Shown: piece after piece, positions 1 to 7,579 of the stretch
Position numbering within the stretch: position 1 is the first letter of the stretch
Layout of the letters: each line of letters starts with the position of its first letter
Source of the DNA: Clostridiales bacterium UBA929
Lineage (GTDB): Bacteria; Bacillota; Clostridia; Oscillospirales; UBA929
Reading direction: 5' to 3'
NCBI GenBank assembly: GCA_002293625.1
Contig: DBDP01000067.1
Coordinates: forward strand, 141-12,385
DNA length: 12,245 nt
Position numbers and translations under genes: made by a program
Notes under the pieces: model-generated
The model's input: only the letters and a program-made list of their open reading frames with translations
The model's database searches: none
Told to the model about the DNA's origin: nothing

Positions 1-1929
1 ATGCCCGATGTGACGGGAGGCGACTCGGTGACGCAGGACAGTCTTTCAAGTCCGCCCAATCAGGATATCGACGCGTCGAACGCCGAGCTGTCGGACTTTA
101 TCGTAATCGACCAATTCGGCTACCGTCCCGGCGCGGAGAAAACAGCCGTCATCCGTAACCCCATAACCGGTTTGGACGCGGATCAGAGTTTTAACCCCGG
201 CAGCGTGTACCACATCGTTAGCGAAGCCGACGGCGAGTCGGTTTACGCGGACGCGCCTGTGCATACGTTTGACGAAGACCCCCATTCCGGCGACGAGATT
301 TGGTGGTTTGACTTTTCCTCTGTGAATACACCAGGAACATACTACGTTTTCGACCCCGAAACCAACGCCCGCTCGTTTTCGTTCCGCGTGGCGGAGGATG
401 TCTACAACGATGTTTTGAAGCACGCCGTGCGGATGTTTTACTATCAACGCGCCGGGTTCGAAAAAGAAGCGCAATACGCCGGGGAAGCGTGGGCGGATGC
501 CGCCAGCCATATCGGAGAGGGTCAGGACACGCAGGCACGTGATTTCCACGATAAAGACAACGCCGCCACCGAGCGCGACCTCAGCGGCGGTTGGTACGAC
601 GCGGGGGACTATAACAAGTACACCCCGTGGACGGCGCGGTACATAGAATCCATGTTGAATACATACCGCGAACGCCCGGAAGTGTTTCGCGACGATTACA
701 ACATCCCCGAATCGGGCAACGGCGTTCCCGACATCATCGACGAAGCGCGATGGGGCATGGATTACCTCTTGAAGCTTCAGAACGGCGACGGCTCGATGAT
801 CAGCGTGGTGGGGCTTGCGAGCGCTTCCCCTCCTTCCGCCGCGACGGGCAGATCATATTACGGGAAGCCCAACACGACCTCCGCGCTCGGTGCCGCGCGG
901 GCGTTCGCGCTGGGATCCATTGTGTTCCGGCAATGGGACGATGATTATGCAGACACGCTGAAAGAAGCGGCGGCGAAAGCGTGGGCATGGACGGAAGCAA
1001 ACCCCGACGTGATGTATCAAAACAACAATTCTGCTTACGAATCCGGCGGCTTGGCCGCGGGCGGGCAAGAACTCGAAAGCGACGACACCGGCGCGCGGAC
1101 GGAAAACCTCCTGTACGCCGGGATGTACATGTATGAAATGACCGGCGACAAAACGTATTTGCAAGCGTTTGACGAGAATTACAGAAAGTTCCCGCTCTTC
1201 CAGTGGGGAAACGTTATGGACATGTACCGCACGGGTCAGCATTTTCTGTTCTTCAATTATATAAACCTGCCCGACGCGACCCCCGCCGTTGCCGAGGACA
1301 TCAAACGAGCGATGGTAACGGCGTTTAATAAGCCCGGCAACTTCGCGGGTAAAGTGGGCGCGGACGGCTACCGCTCCTTCATGGAAGCGTATAACTGGGG
1401 TTCCAACCAATACAAAGCGGATTACGGAAACACATTTTATGCTTGGGCGCAGTATGGCATGGAGGACAAGCCGGACGAACCCTTCCAAAACGCCGCCGAG
1501 GATTACCTGCACTACATCCATGGCGTGAACCCCTTCAATACGGTCTACCTCACCAATATGAACGAATCCGGCGCTTCCAAAAGCCTGACGGCTATCTACC
1601 ATACATGGTTCGCCCCCGGCACGGACTGGGATAAAGTAGGCGTTTCGGCGCACGGACCCGCGCCCGGCTATTTGGCGGGCGGCGCGAACCAGTATTATGA
1701 CATTGAGGGCGGGTTCCCCGACAGTTTAGGCGGCTACACGCCCACCGCCGATGAAATGGAGCTGGGTAGCTACATTCGCGACTCCCTTCTGGGTTCCCCG
1801 CCCGCGAAAATGTATATGGATATCAACAATTCTTGGCCTATCAACTCTTGGGCTATCACGGAGCCAAGCTGCGGATACCAAGTGGCGTATATTCGCCTAC
1901 TCTCAAAATTCGCACAGGAGACAGAATAA
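1..1929 (+). CDS. Glycoside hydrolase family 9 endoglucanase (cellulase), probably 5'-truncated
   Basis: This is an inverting beta-glucanase of family GH9 that would cleave beta-1,4-glucan outside the cell. Residues 1-31 are a Ser/Asp/Gln/Pro-rich linker with no signal peptide. Residues about 33-130 fit the CelD_N Ig-like domain (FIVIDQFGYRPG near 33-44, SFSFRV at 125-130). The (alpha/alpha)6 catalytic domain fills about 135-638. It contains the GGWYDAGDYNKY motif with Asp200 and Asp203 (nucleophilic-water/base pair), His534 in IYHTWF, the GPAPGYLAGGAN loop (552-563) and Glu621 in AITEPSCGYQ as the expected general acid. No CBM or dockerin follows. The frame begins at base 1 with ATG, but a secreted enzyme without an export signal suggests that the true start and a signal or lipoprotein peptide lie upstream. 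The stop is 2 nt before the tex start, so the two are probably cotranscribed. The family call is strong; endo versus processive action cannot be read from sequence. Confidence 0.93.
   Translation: MPDVTGGDSVTQDSLSSPPNQDIDASNAELSDFIVIDQFGYRPGAEKTAVIRNPITGLDADQSFNPGSVYHIVSEADGESVYADAPVHTFDEDPHSGDEIWWFDFSSVNTPGTYYVFDPETNARSFSFRVAEDVYNDVLKHAVRMFYYQRAGFEKEAQYAGEAWADAASHIGEGQDTQARDFHDKDNAATERDLSGGWYDAGDYNKYTPWTARYIESMLNTYRERPEVFRDDYNIPESGNGVPDIIDEARWGMDYLLKLQNGDGSMISVVGLASASPPSAATGRSYYGKPNTTSALGAARAFALGSIVFRQWDDDYADTLKEAAAKAWAWTEANPDVMYQNNNSAYESGGLAAGGQELESDDTGARTENLLYAGMYMYEMTGDKTYLQAFDENYRKFPLFQWGNVMDMYRTGQHFLFFNYINLPDATPAVAEDIKRAMVTAFNKPGNFAGKVGADGYRSFMEAYNWGSNQYKADYGNTFYAWAQYGMEDKPDEPFQNAAEDYLHYIHGVNPFNTVYLTNMNESGASKSLTAIYHTWFAPGTDWDKVGVSAHGPAPGYLAGGANQYYDIEGGFPDSLGGYTPTADEMELGSYIRDSLLGSPPAKMYMDINNSWPINSWAITEPSCGYQVAYIRLLSKFAQETE
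1916..1920 (+). promoter_or_regulatory. Ribosome binding site for tex
   Basis: AGGAG lies inside the last codons of the GH9 gene, 11 nt before the ATG at 1932 and 14 nt before the in-frame ATG at 1935. It supports starting tex here and not at the in-frame ATG at 1833, which would overlap the cellulase gene by 97 nt and add residues unrelated to Tex. Confidence 0.6.
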
Positions 1930-1931
1930 AC

Positions 1932-4037
1932 ATGATGAACGAAGCACAGAACGCGATCAACACCCTGCTCGCCTCGGAGTTTAAGCTCTCGGCGGCGCAG
2001 GTGGCGGCGACGGTGTCCCTTATCAACGACGGCAACACGATCCCCTTCATCGCCCGTTACCGCAAAGAGGCGACCGGCGGGATCGACGACAGCACACTCC
2101 GCGATTTCGACGAGCGCCTGACATACCTAAAAAACCTCGAAGACCGCAAAGCCGAGGTGCTGCGCCTGATCGACGAGCAGGGCAAGCTCACGCCGGAGCT
2201 TCAAGCGGAGATTGAGAAAGCCGCCGTCTTGCAGCGCGTTGAGGACTTGTATAAGCCATATAAAAAGAAGCGTGCGACACGGGCGAGCAAAGCGAAGGAC
2301 GCGGGGCTTGAGCCGCTCGCGCAGATACTCTGGGCGCAGGAACTGACAAGCGGCGATCCGCTCGCGCTTGCCGAAGCGTATATCAACACAGACGGTGGCT
2401 TCCCCGACGCGGCGGCGGCGCTTTCGGGCGCGTGCGACATCATCGCGGAGCAGGTGGCGGACGACGCGGACATGACGGCGGAACTGCGTGATTTCACGCG
2501 TAAAAGCGGTGCGGTGGTTACGGAGGCGGCGGACGCCGGGGAAGCGACCGTTTACGAGATGTACTACGATTTCCGGGAGCCGCTCGCGAGGATTCCGAAT
2601 CACCGCATTCTCGCGATCAATCGCGGCGAGAGCGAGGGGAAGCTGAAAGTCAAGGTAGACGTTCCGTTTGAACCCACCATGCTCGAACGGCGGTACATCA
2701 AGAAACCGGGCATCTTTACGGATTTGCTGAAAACCACGCTTGCCGACAGCTACAAACGGCTGGTCGCGCCGGGCTTGGAGCGCGAAATGCGCCGCGACCT
2801 CACCGAACGCGCGCAGACCGAGGCGATCAAGGTTTTTGCGAAAAACACCGAGAATCTGCTCTCCGCCCGCCCCGTGAAAGACGCGAGGATAATCGCGATC
2901 GACCCCGGCTACCGCACGGGCTGCAAGGTCGCGGTACTGGACGAATACGGCAAACTGCTGGATTATACGACCGTCTACCCCACGCCGCCGAAGTCCGACA
3001 CCGCCGGGACGCGCCGCGTCTTGGAGGGGTATGTGAAGAAGCACAACATCAATACCGTCGTGATCGGCAACGGCACGGGGAGCCGTGAGACGGAGGAGTG
3101 CGTCGCGGACTTCATTGCGCAGTCCGGCTTCGCGATTCAATACACCATCGTCAACGAAGCGGGTGCGTCGGTTTACAGCGCGTCCAAACTCGCGAGCGAG
3201 GAGTACCCTGATTTGGACGTAACTACGCGCGGCGCGATGTCGCTTGGGCGGCGTTTGCAGGATCCGCTCGCGGAACTGGTGAAGATCCCGCCGAAGTCCA
3301 TCGGCGTGGGGCAGTATCAGCACGACTTGAACCAAACCGCGCTTGAAACCGCGCTGAGCGCGAGCGTCGAGAACGTCGTGAACCGCGTCGGCGTTGATCT
3401 GAACACGGCTTCGCCGTCTCTTTTATCCTATGTCGCGGGAATCGGAGGCGCTGTGGCGAAGAACATCGTTGCCTACCGCGAGGCAAACGGCGCGTTCACC
3501 GAACGCAGACAGCTCAAAAAGGTTCCGAAACTCGGCGAGAAAGCGTTCGGGCAGTGCGCGGGCTTTTTGCGGATTCGCGGCGGCAAGGAGCTGCTCGACA
3601 ACACGGGCGTCCACCCCGAGAGCTACGCGATTGCCCGCGAAGTAATAAAGCGCGGCACGGTAAGCGACATTCCCGCGCTCGCGAAAGAGCTGGACGTAGG
3701 ATTGCCGACCCTCCGCGACATCATCACCGAAATTGGGAAGCCGGGACGCGACCCGCGCGACGACGCGCCGCCGGTCGTATTCAGCAAAAGCGCCAAATCT
3801 CTTGACGATTTGGCGGTCGGTATGGAATTGACGGGAACGGTGCGCAACGTGGTGGACTTCGGCGCTTTCGTCGATATCGGCGTGAAGAACGACGGGCTTG
3901 TCCATGTCTCCAAACTGGCGCGGCGATATGTGCGCCATCCGAGCGAGGTCGTCGCCGTCGGCGACACGGTGAAGGTCTGGGTATGCAATGTCGACCGTGA
4001 CCGGGGCAAAGTCGGGCTTACAATGGTTGGGGAATAA
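1932..4037 (+). CDS. tex: Tex family RNA-binding protein (transcription accessory protein), S1 domain
   Basis: Tex is a cytoplasmic nucleic-acid-binding protein, related to eukaryotic Spt6, that is linked to transcription and tolerance of stress; its precise biochemical role remains unsettled. From the ATG at 1932 the product is 701 aa, near the usual 720-780 aa. Domains in order: N-terminal helical/HTH region with the hallmark NTIPFIARYRKEATGG (35-50); helical core to about 310; YqgF/RNase H-like fold starting ARIIAIDPGYRTG (318-330) and running to about 450; helix-hairpin-helix pair about 488-550 (TASPSLLSYVAGIGGAVAKNIV); C-terminal S1 RNA-binding domain about 628-700 (GTVRNVVDFGAFVDIGVKND). 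All expected parts are present. It follows the GH9 gene by 2 nt, an unusual partner for this housekeeping gene, and no promoter is visible between them. Its TAA directly abuts the stop codon of the convergent comF. Confidence 0.96.
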   Translation: MMNEAQNAINTLLASEFKLSAAQVAATVSLINDGNTIPFIARYRKEATGGIDDSTLRDFDERLTYLKNLEDRKAEVLRLIDEQGKLTPELQAEIEKAAVLQRVEDLYKPYKKKRATRASKAKDAGLEPLAQILWAQELTSGDPLALAEAYINTDGGFPDAAAALSGACDIIAEQVADDADMTAELRDFTRKSGAVVTEAADAGEATVYEMYYDFREPLARIPNHRILAINRGESEGKLKVKVDVPFEPTMLERRYIKKPGIFTDLLKTTLADSYKRLVAPGLEREMRRDLTERAQTEAIKVFAKNTENLLSARPVKDARIIAIDPGYRTGCKVAVLDEYGKLLDYTTVYPTPPKSDTAGTRRVLEGYVKKHNINTVVIGNGTGSRETEECVADFIAQSGFAIQYTIVNEAGASVYSASKLASEEYPDLDVTTRGAMSLGRRLQDPLAELVKIPPKSIGVGQYQHDLNQTALETALSASVENVVNRVGVDLNTASPSLLSYVAGIGGAVAKNIVAYREANGAFTERRQLKKVPKLGEKAFGQCAGFLRIRGGKELLDNTGVHPESYAIAREVIKRGTVSDIPALAKELDVGLPTLRDIITEIGKPGRDPRDDAPPVVFSKSAKSLDDLAVGMELTGTVRNVVDFGAFVDIGVKNDGLVHVSKLARRYVRHPSEVVAVGDTVKVWVCNVDRDRGKVGLTMVGE

Positions 4038-4640
4038 TTACGATTTAGATGCCACCACGCAGCAAACAACATTTTCCGCGCCCGCGTTTAGCAGAATCGT
4101 TTTACACACATCCAGCGTCGCGCCGGTGGTGCGGATATCGTCGACCAGCAGAACGCGCCTGCCCGTGAGGGTCGTTTTTGCCCGGACGCTGAACGAGCCT
4201 TGTACGTTTGCCCGCCGCGCTTCGCTGTCCGGCATTTTTGTCTGGGAGCGGGTGTGGCGGGTTTTTCGCAGCATTGCCTCCGCCGGCAGCGAAAGGTGTC
4301 TGCCGAGACTTTGCGCGAGCTTCTTCGCCTGATCGTATCCGCGTGTCCAGCGGCGTGCGAAACTGCACGGAACCCACGTGACGGCATCGGCTTCCACGCC
4401 CGCGCTCCGCGTGGCGGCAGCCATCAGTTCCCCAAACACCTTCGCGTTTCCCGATACGCCCCGGAATTTATAGCGGTGCAGCGCCTGCCGCACGGTGCCG
4501 CGGTACAGCAGCGGCGCGACAACAACGCCGTCATAGGGGTTTCTCCGCCACGGCAGTTCGTCCCGGCAATCCGCGCACAGACCGTCCGGGTGCGGGCGGC
4601 GGCAAAACGCGCACCGCTTGGGAACGATCAGACTAAGCAT
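4038..4640 (-). CDS. comF: ComF family protein (phosphoribosyltransferase-fold amidophosphoribosyltransferase-like)
   Basis: The 200-aa product matches ComF, which in naturally competent bacteria is a cytoplasmic protein needed for DNA uptake and processing, though most homologues are uncharacterised. An N-terminal zinc-ribbon motif has Cys10, Cys13, Cys22 and Cys25 (CAFCRRPHPDGLCADC). The type I PRTase fold follows, with LLYRGTVRQALHRYKFRG (44-61), PCSFARRWTRGYDQA (91-105; the family usually has RGFNQ) and the PRPP-binding loop VLLVDDIRTTGAT (163-175). The ATG at 4640 has an AAGGGGA Shine-Dalgarno at 4650-4656, 9 nt upstream and inside recD2. The gene overlaps the end of recD2 by 8 nt, so translational coupling is likely. 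recD2 next to comF is an order I recall from other Clostridia. No other competence gene is visible, so a competence role is not shown. Confidence 0.93.
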   Translation of the reverse strand: MLSLIVPKRCAFCRRPHPDGLCADCRDELPWRRNPYDGVVVAPLLYRGTVRQALHRYKFRGVSGNAKVFGELMAAATRSAGVEADAVTWVPCSFARRWTRGYDQAKKLAQSLGRHLSLPAEAMLRKTRHTRSQTKMPDSEARRANVQGSFSVRAKTTLTGRRVLLVDDIRTTGATLDVCKTILLNAGAENVVCCVVASKS

Positions 4641-6810
4641 CCGCGAGCATCCCCTTCAGTCCTGTGTAACGGCGCAGACGCTTGTCGTTACGTACCATCG
4701 CCTCAATGATCTCGTCCTGCCCCACGATAATGAGATAGTCACGGGCGCGGGTGATCGCGGTATACAGCACCCGGCGCGTCATCAGCTTTTGCGGACCCGG
4801 CATCACGGCCAGCACGACGGCGCGGTATTCGCTCCCCTGCGCCTTATGTACCGTCATCGCGTAAGCCGGTTCCAGCTCACCTAGACTGTCGAACGGGTAT
4901 TCAACCAGCCGGTCGTCAAAGCTGACGCTGAGCAGCGACGCCTTGAGGTCAATCTCGGTGACGGTGCCGATCTCGCCGTTGAAAACCCCCATTCCGGCGC
5001 TCTCCCCCTGCCGCCATGTGAGGTCATAGTTGTTGCGGATCTGCATCACGCGGTCGCCTTCGCGGTAGAGGAACTCGCCGAACCGCTTTTCCAGCTTGTG
5101 CGGCGCTTCGGGGTTCAGCGCCTCCTGAAGGGCTTTATTCAAGCTGACCGTCCCGCATGGGCCGCGCCGCGTGGGGGTGAGAACCTGTATCTGCGACGCT
5201 TCGATGCCGAGGTTGCCCGGCAAGCGCTCGGCGCACAGTTCTTGAATCGTCCCGACAGCGGAGAGCATGTCGCGGCGGCGCAAAAAGAATAGGTCTTTTT
5301 GCTGATCGTTTTTCAGCGGGGGCGTCTCGCCCCGGTTGACGCTGTGCGCCCCCGTAACGATGCGGCTCTCGGCGGCTTGACGGAAGATTTCGGTCAGGCG
5401 GACGGACGGTGCCGCCTCCAAAATATCTTCCAGCACCGTACCCGGACCCACCGCCGGAAGCTGGTCGGGGTCGCCGACCAAGATCAGGCGGGCGCCTTCC
5501 GAAACGGCGCGGGAGATGCTGTCCATCAGCAAGATGTCCACCATCGAAACTTCGTCAAGCACCACCACGTCCGCCGCCAGCGGGTTGTCTTCGTCCCGCA
5601 GGAAGCGCAGCACACCGAGGGCGGGGTCGTAACCGAATTCCAACAATCTGTGGATCGTGGAGGCTTCGCGGTCGCAAAGTTCGCTCATCCGCTTCGCGGC
5701 GCGTCCGGTCGGAGCCGCGAGCAACGCCTTCAAACCCATCCAGTCAAAGAGGCGCAGCAGTCCGCGCAGCGTCGTCGTCTTTCCCGTGCCGGGACCGCCC
5801 GTCAACACCATCAGGCTGCGCCCCGCCGCGCTGATAATCGCCTCGCGCTGCGATTCGGCGTACTCGATTCCAAGCTCCGCCTCAATCCGCCCGATTAAAT
5901 CGTCCATATCGCGCGGCAAGGGGTGCGTCCTGCCCGAACGTTCGCGAATAAACGCCGCGACGTGCTTCTCGGCGTCATACAGGCGGGTTAGGTATATCGG
6001 TCCGTCGTCGCACGCGACGACTTTATTATCGCAAAACAGCTCCTGAAGCGCGCCCTCCAGCGCGTCTTCCTCCTGCCCCAGCAGCGCGGCGGCGGCGGGG
6101 ATCAGTTTTTCACGGGGGAGGTATACGTGTCCCTGATCCAAGTTGAATATCAGTTCATAAAGCAGTCCGGCTTTCAGGCGGCGCTCGTCGCCGTCCTCCA
6201 CCCCGAGCGACGCCGCGAGCTTGTCCACCTGCTCGAAAGGCGCGTCATACGGCTCGTAGAGCAGCTGGTACGGATCCTCGACTAATTGATCGGCCGCGCC
6301 GACGCCGTAGCGTTTGGAAAGCTCCAGCGCGTAGGAGGGCGTCAGTTCGTGGCGCACCAAGGTTTCCATCAGGCGGCGCAGGCTGGTTTGACGTGCGAAC
6401 AGCGCGCCGATTGACTGCGCGCGTTTGGGCGTAATGCCCCGCACTGTACTCAGCCGCTGCGGCTCGTGCTCCAAAACGTCCAGCGTTTGGTCGCCGAAGG
6501 CTTCCACCAGCAGACGCGCCGTGGCGCGACCCACCCCCTGCACGATCCCCGAAGACAAATACTCCAGTATCGCGCCCGCCTCCGCCGGAAGCAGACGATC
6601 GGCGGAGCGGACGGAAAATTGTGTTCCGTGGGCGGGGTGCTGCGACCACTGCCCGGTCGCGGAAATCGTCTCGCCCGGAGCGGGCGCGGGGATATGCCCG
6701 ACGGCGGTGTGCATCGACCCGTCCTCACAGGCGACGCGCAGCACCGCCCAGCCGGTCTCGTCGTTACTGTATACGACCGCCTGTATCAAACCCTCCAGAT
6801 TCTCGTCCAT
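4633..6810 (-). CDS. recD2: RecD2-type ATP-dependent DNA helicase (RecD-like, SF1B)
   Basis: RecD2 is a 5'-3' SF1B DNA helicase of bacteria lacking RecBC, used in DNA repair and fork maintenance. The 725-aa product has the RecD2-specific N-terminal OB-like region (about 1-75) and tandem helix-hairpin-helix segment (about 80-180, GIVQGVGRATARLLVEAFG), which classical RecD lacks. The helicase core carries Walker A GGPGTGKTT (338-346), APTGRAAKRM (366-375), Walker B VVLDEVSM with Asp419-Glu420, VGDPDQLPAVGPG (445-457), the UvrD_C-like end AYAMTVHKAQGSEYRAVVL (649-667) and LYTAITRAR (682-690). All motifs are intact. The start is ATG with AAGGAG at 6820-6825, 9 nt upstream. Its 5' end overlaps a possible small membrane-protein ORF by 47 nt and its 3' end overlaps comF by 8 nt. 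Confidence 0.96.
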   Translation of the reverse strand: MDENLEGLIQAVVYSNDETGWAVLRVACEDGSMHTAVGHIPAPAPGETISATGQWSQHPAHGTQFSVRSADRLLPAEAGAILEYLSSGIVQGVGRATARLLVEAFGDQTLDVLEHEPQRLSTVRGITPKRAQSIGALFARQTSLRRLMETLVRHELTPSYALELSKRYGVGAADQLVEDPYQLLYEPYDAPFEQVDKLAASLGVEDGDERRLKAGLLYELIFNLDQGHVYLPREKLIPAAAALLGQEEDALEGALQELFCDNKVVACDDGPIYLTRLYDAEKHVAAFIRERSGRTHPLPRDMDDLIGRIEAELGIEYAESQREAIISAAGRSLMVLTGGPGTGKTTTLRGLLRLFDWMGLKALLAAPTGRAAKRMSELCDREASTIHRLLEFGYDPALGVLRFLRDEDNPLAADVVVLDEVSMVDILLMDSISRAVSEGARLILVGDPDQLPAVGPGTVLEDILEAAPSVRLTEIFRQAAESRIVTGAHSVNRGETPPLKNDQQKDLFFLRRRDMLSAVGTIQELCAERLPGNLGIEASQIQVLTPTRRGPCGTVSLNKALQEALNPEAPHKLEKRFGEFLYREGDRVMQIRNNYDLTWRQGESAGMGVFNGEIGTVTEIDLKASLLSVSFDDRLVEYPFDSLGELEPAYAMTVHKAQGSEYRAVVLAVMPGPQKLMTRRVLYTAITRARDYLIIVGQDEIIEAMVRNDKRLRRYTGLKGMLADA

Positions 6811-6964
6811 CAGGACATGCTCCTTTGTAAACCGATCTCACCCATTCGGGTTTCTCCGCCACCAGCGGGAACCACAGCCGGCGTCCCAACATCGCCCAAA
6901 TTGCCATAACCAAGCCATACGCGCATAAAACAGCGAAAATACACGTCATTAACACGCGAAACAC
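6764..6964 (-). CDS. Possible small single-pass membrane protein overlapping recD2
   Basis: This frame encodes up to 66 aa. An N-terminal hydrophobic stretch of about 20 residues (from VLMTCIFAVLCAYGL to IWAMLG) fits one transmembrane helix. It is followed by basic and aromatic residues (RRLWFPLVAEKPEWVRSVYKG) that would face the cytoplasm. I do not recognise a named family. It fills the otherwise empty gap between the COG2426 gene and recD2 and overlaps recD2 by 47 nt, consistent with coupling. The start is uncertain. The longest version begins at GTG 6964, which sits on the end of a hairpin and has no spaced Shine-Dalgarno. GTG at 6955, 6 nt after GGGGGTG, or ATG at 6949 are better placed. 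The last 15 or so residues are read from recD2 sequence in another frame and may not be conserved. It could be a chance ORF. Confidence 0.4.
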   Translation of the reverse strand: MFRVLMTCIFAVLCAYGLVMAIWAMLGRRLWFPLVAEKPEWVRSVYKGACPDGRESGGFDTGGRIQ

Positions 6965-6994
6965 CCCCGATACCGTATCTTATGCAGTCGGGGG
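6964..6994 (-). other. GC-rich inverted repeat (hairpin) before the small ORF and recD2
   Basis: CCCCCGA at 6964-6970 and TCGGGGG at 6988-6994 form a perfect 7-bp stem around a 17-nt loop. The loop side contains a competing smaller palindrome (GATA-CCG-TATC, 6969-6979). On the minus-strand RNA the stem is followed by UGUUUCG, which is not a convincing U tract, so it is a poor intrinsic terminator. It could slow transcription or mask translation starts for the small ORF, since its last base is the first base of the GTG at 6964. Confidence 0.4.
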
Positions 6995-7002
6995 CGAGGT
7001 GG

Positions 7003-7506
7003 TTACCCGCCCAGCCCGAACAGACCGTAGGACAGGGCGGAGATGAGGAGTCCCGCGGTAATGACGCCCAGCAGGATGGACGGTACGGCGGTGCGCAGGC
7101 GCAGATTCATCATCGCGGCAATCAGCGCGCCCGTCCACGCGCCGGTTCCGGGCAGGGGGATGGCGACGAAGACCATCAGCCCGAAAAATTGGTACTTCCG
7201 CACCGTGTCGATGCGTTTTTCGGCGCGCGTCTCCAGCCGGTCGGCGAATTTGCCGAATGGCGTGTGTTTCCGCAGCCAAGAAAAGAAGCGCCGCCCGAAG
7301 ATCATGATAAACGGAACCGGCAGCATGTTTCCCAAAATCGCCGACGGCAAGGCGGCAAACCACGGCAGCCCCGAATGCGCCGCCACCGGGATCGCGCCGC
7401 GCAGCTCGATTACGGGGACGATCGAGATTAAAAAGGTCATCATGGCCTTATACCAATCGTTTAGGCTCCGCAGATACTCCGTCAGGCCGTCTAAAAACTC
7501 GGTCAA
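7003..7506 (-). CDS. Small multidrug export protein family (COG2426, Sm_multidrug_ex)
   Basis: The 167-aa integral membrane protein matches the COG2426/PF06695 family, named for putative small-molecule export but without a firmly established substrate. Visible family marks are VPVIELRGAIPVA (30-42), the GNMLPVPFIMIFG segment (59-71), a charged cytoplasmic stretch (72-104, rich in Arg/Lys/Glu) and AIPLPGTGAWTGALIA (115-130). Hydrophobic segments fall at about 22-42, 47-71, 107-132 and 140-164, giving about four membrane passes. The start is TTG at 7506, with GGGGAG about 10 nt upstream. No in-frame ATG occurs before KAMMTF (21-22), which would cut into the conserved part. An extended -10 promoter lies about 40 nt upstream. 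The next reading frame, the small ORF, begins 38 nt downstream, so this gene probably heads the unit running into recD2 and comF. Confidence 0.9.
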   Translation of the reverse strand: MTEFLDGLTEYLRSLNDWYKAMMTFLISIVPVIELRGAIPVAAHSGLPWFAALPSAILGNMLPVPFIMIFGRRFFSWLRKHTPFGKFADRLETRAEKRIDTVRKYQFFGLMVFVAIPLPGTGAWTGALIAAMMNLRLRTAVPSILLGVITAGLLISALSYGLFGLGG

Positions 7507-7548
7507 GCTTCGAATGCTCCCCTCTGAGGTATTATGTCAACAAAATAC

Positions 7549-7578
7549 AGTATACCACAAAGAGCCGGTTTGGAGCAA
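7549..7578 (-). promoter_or_regulatory. Extended -10 promoter for the COG2426-recD2-comF unit
   Basis: On the minus strand TATACT occupies 7549-7554 and is preceded by TGG, making a TGn extended -10. Only a weak -35 (TTGCTC, 7573-7578) is present, at 18-nt spacing, which is common for extended -10 promoters. The predicted transcript would start near 7541-7543 and give a leader of about 35 nt with the GGGGAG site before the TTG start. It lies just past the ribU stop, so read-through from ribU is also possible. Confidence 0.5.
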
Positions 7579-7579
7579 G

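Noticed and set aside
853..1653. Open frame antisense to the GH9 gene (266 codons)
   Set aside because: It is a shadow of the catalytic domain. The sense strand carries all GH9 motifs, and the antisense product resembles no known family.
1833..1931. Upstream ATG that would extend tex by 33 codons
   Set aside because: It lies deep in the GH9 gene, lacks a ribosome binding site, and Tex homology begins at the ATG pair at 1932-1937.
2127..3335. Long open frame antisense to tex (about 400 codons)
   Set aside because: It mirrors the codon structure of a high-GC, fully conserved Tex gene, its product is Arg/Val-rich without family motifs, and no ribosome binding site or promoter supports it.
5299..5898. 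Plus-strand frame within recD2 (about 200 codons)
   Set aside because: It lies opposite the RecD2 Walker A and B region, is Gln/Arg/His-rich and shows no domain; a typical shadow ORF.
6810..6818. Three-codon start-stop ORF (ATG TCC TGA) overlapping the recD2 ATG
   Set aside because: Its ATG is only about 1 nt after the GGAG site, too close for initiation, so a regulatory mini-ORF is unlikely.
7535..7540. TTGACA on the minus strand before the COG2426 gene
   Set aside because: No -10-like hexamer lies 16-18 nt downstream, and the hexamer sits downstream of the better TGGTATACT element.
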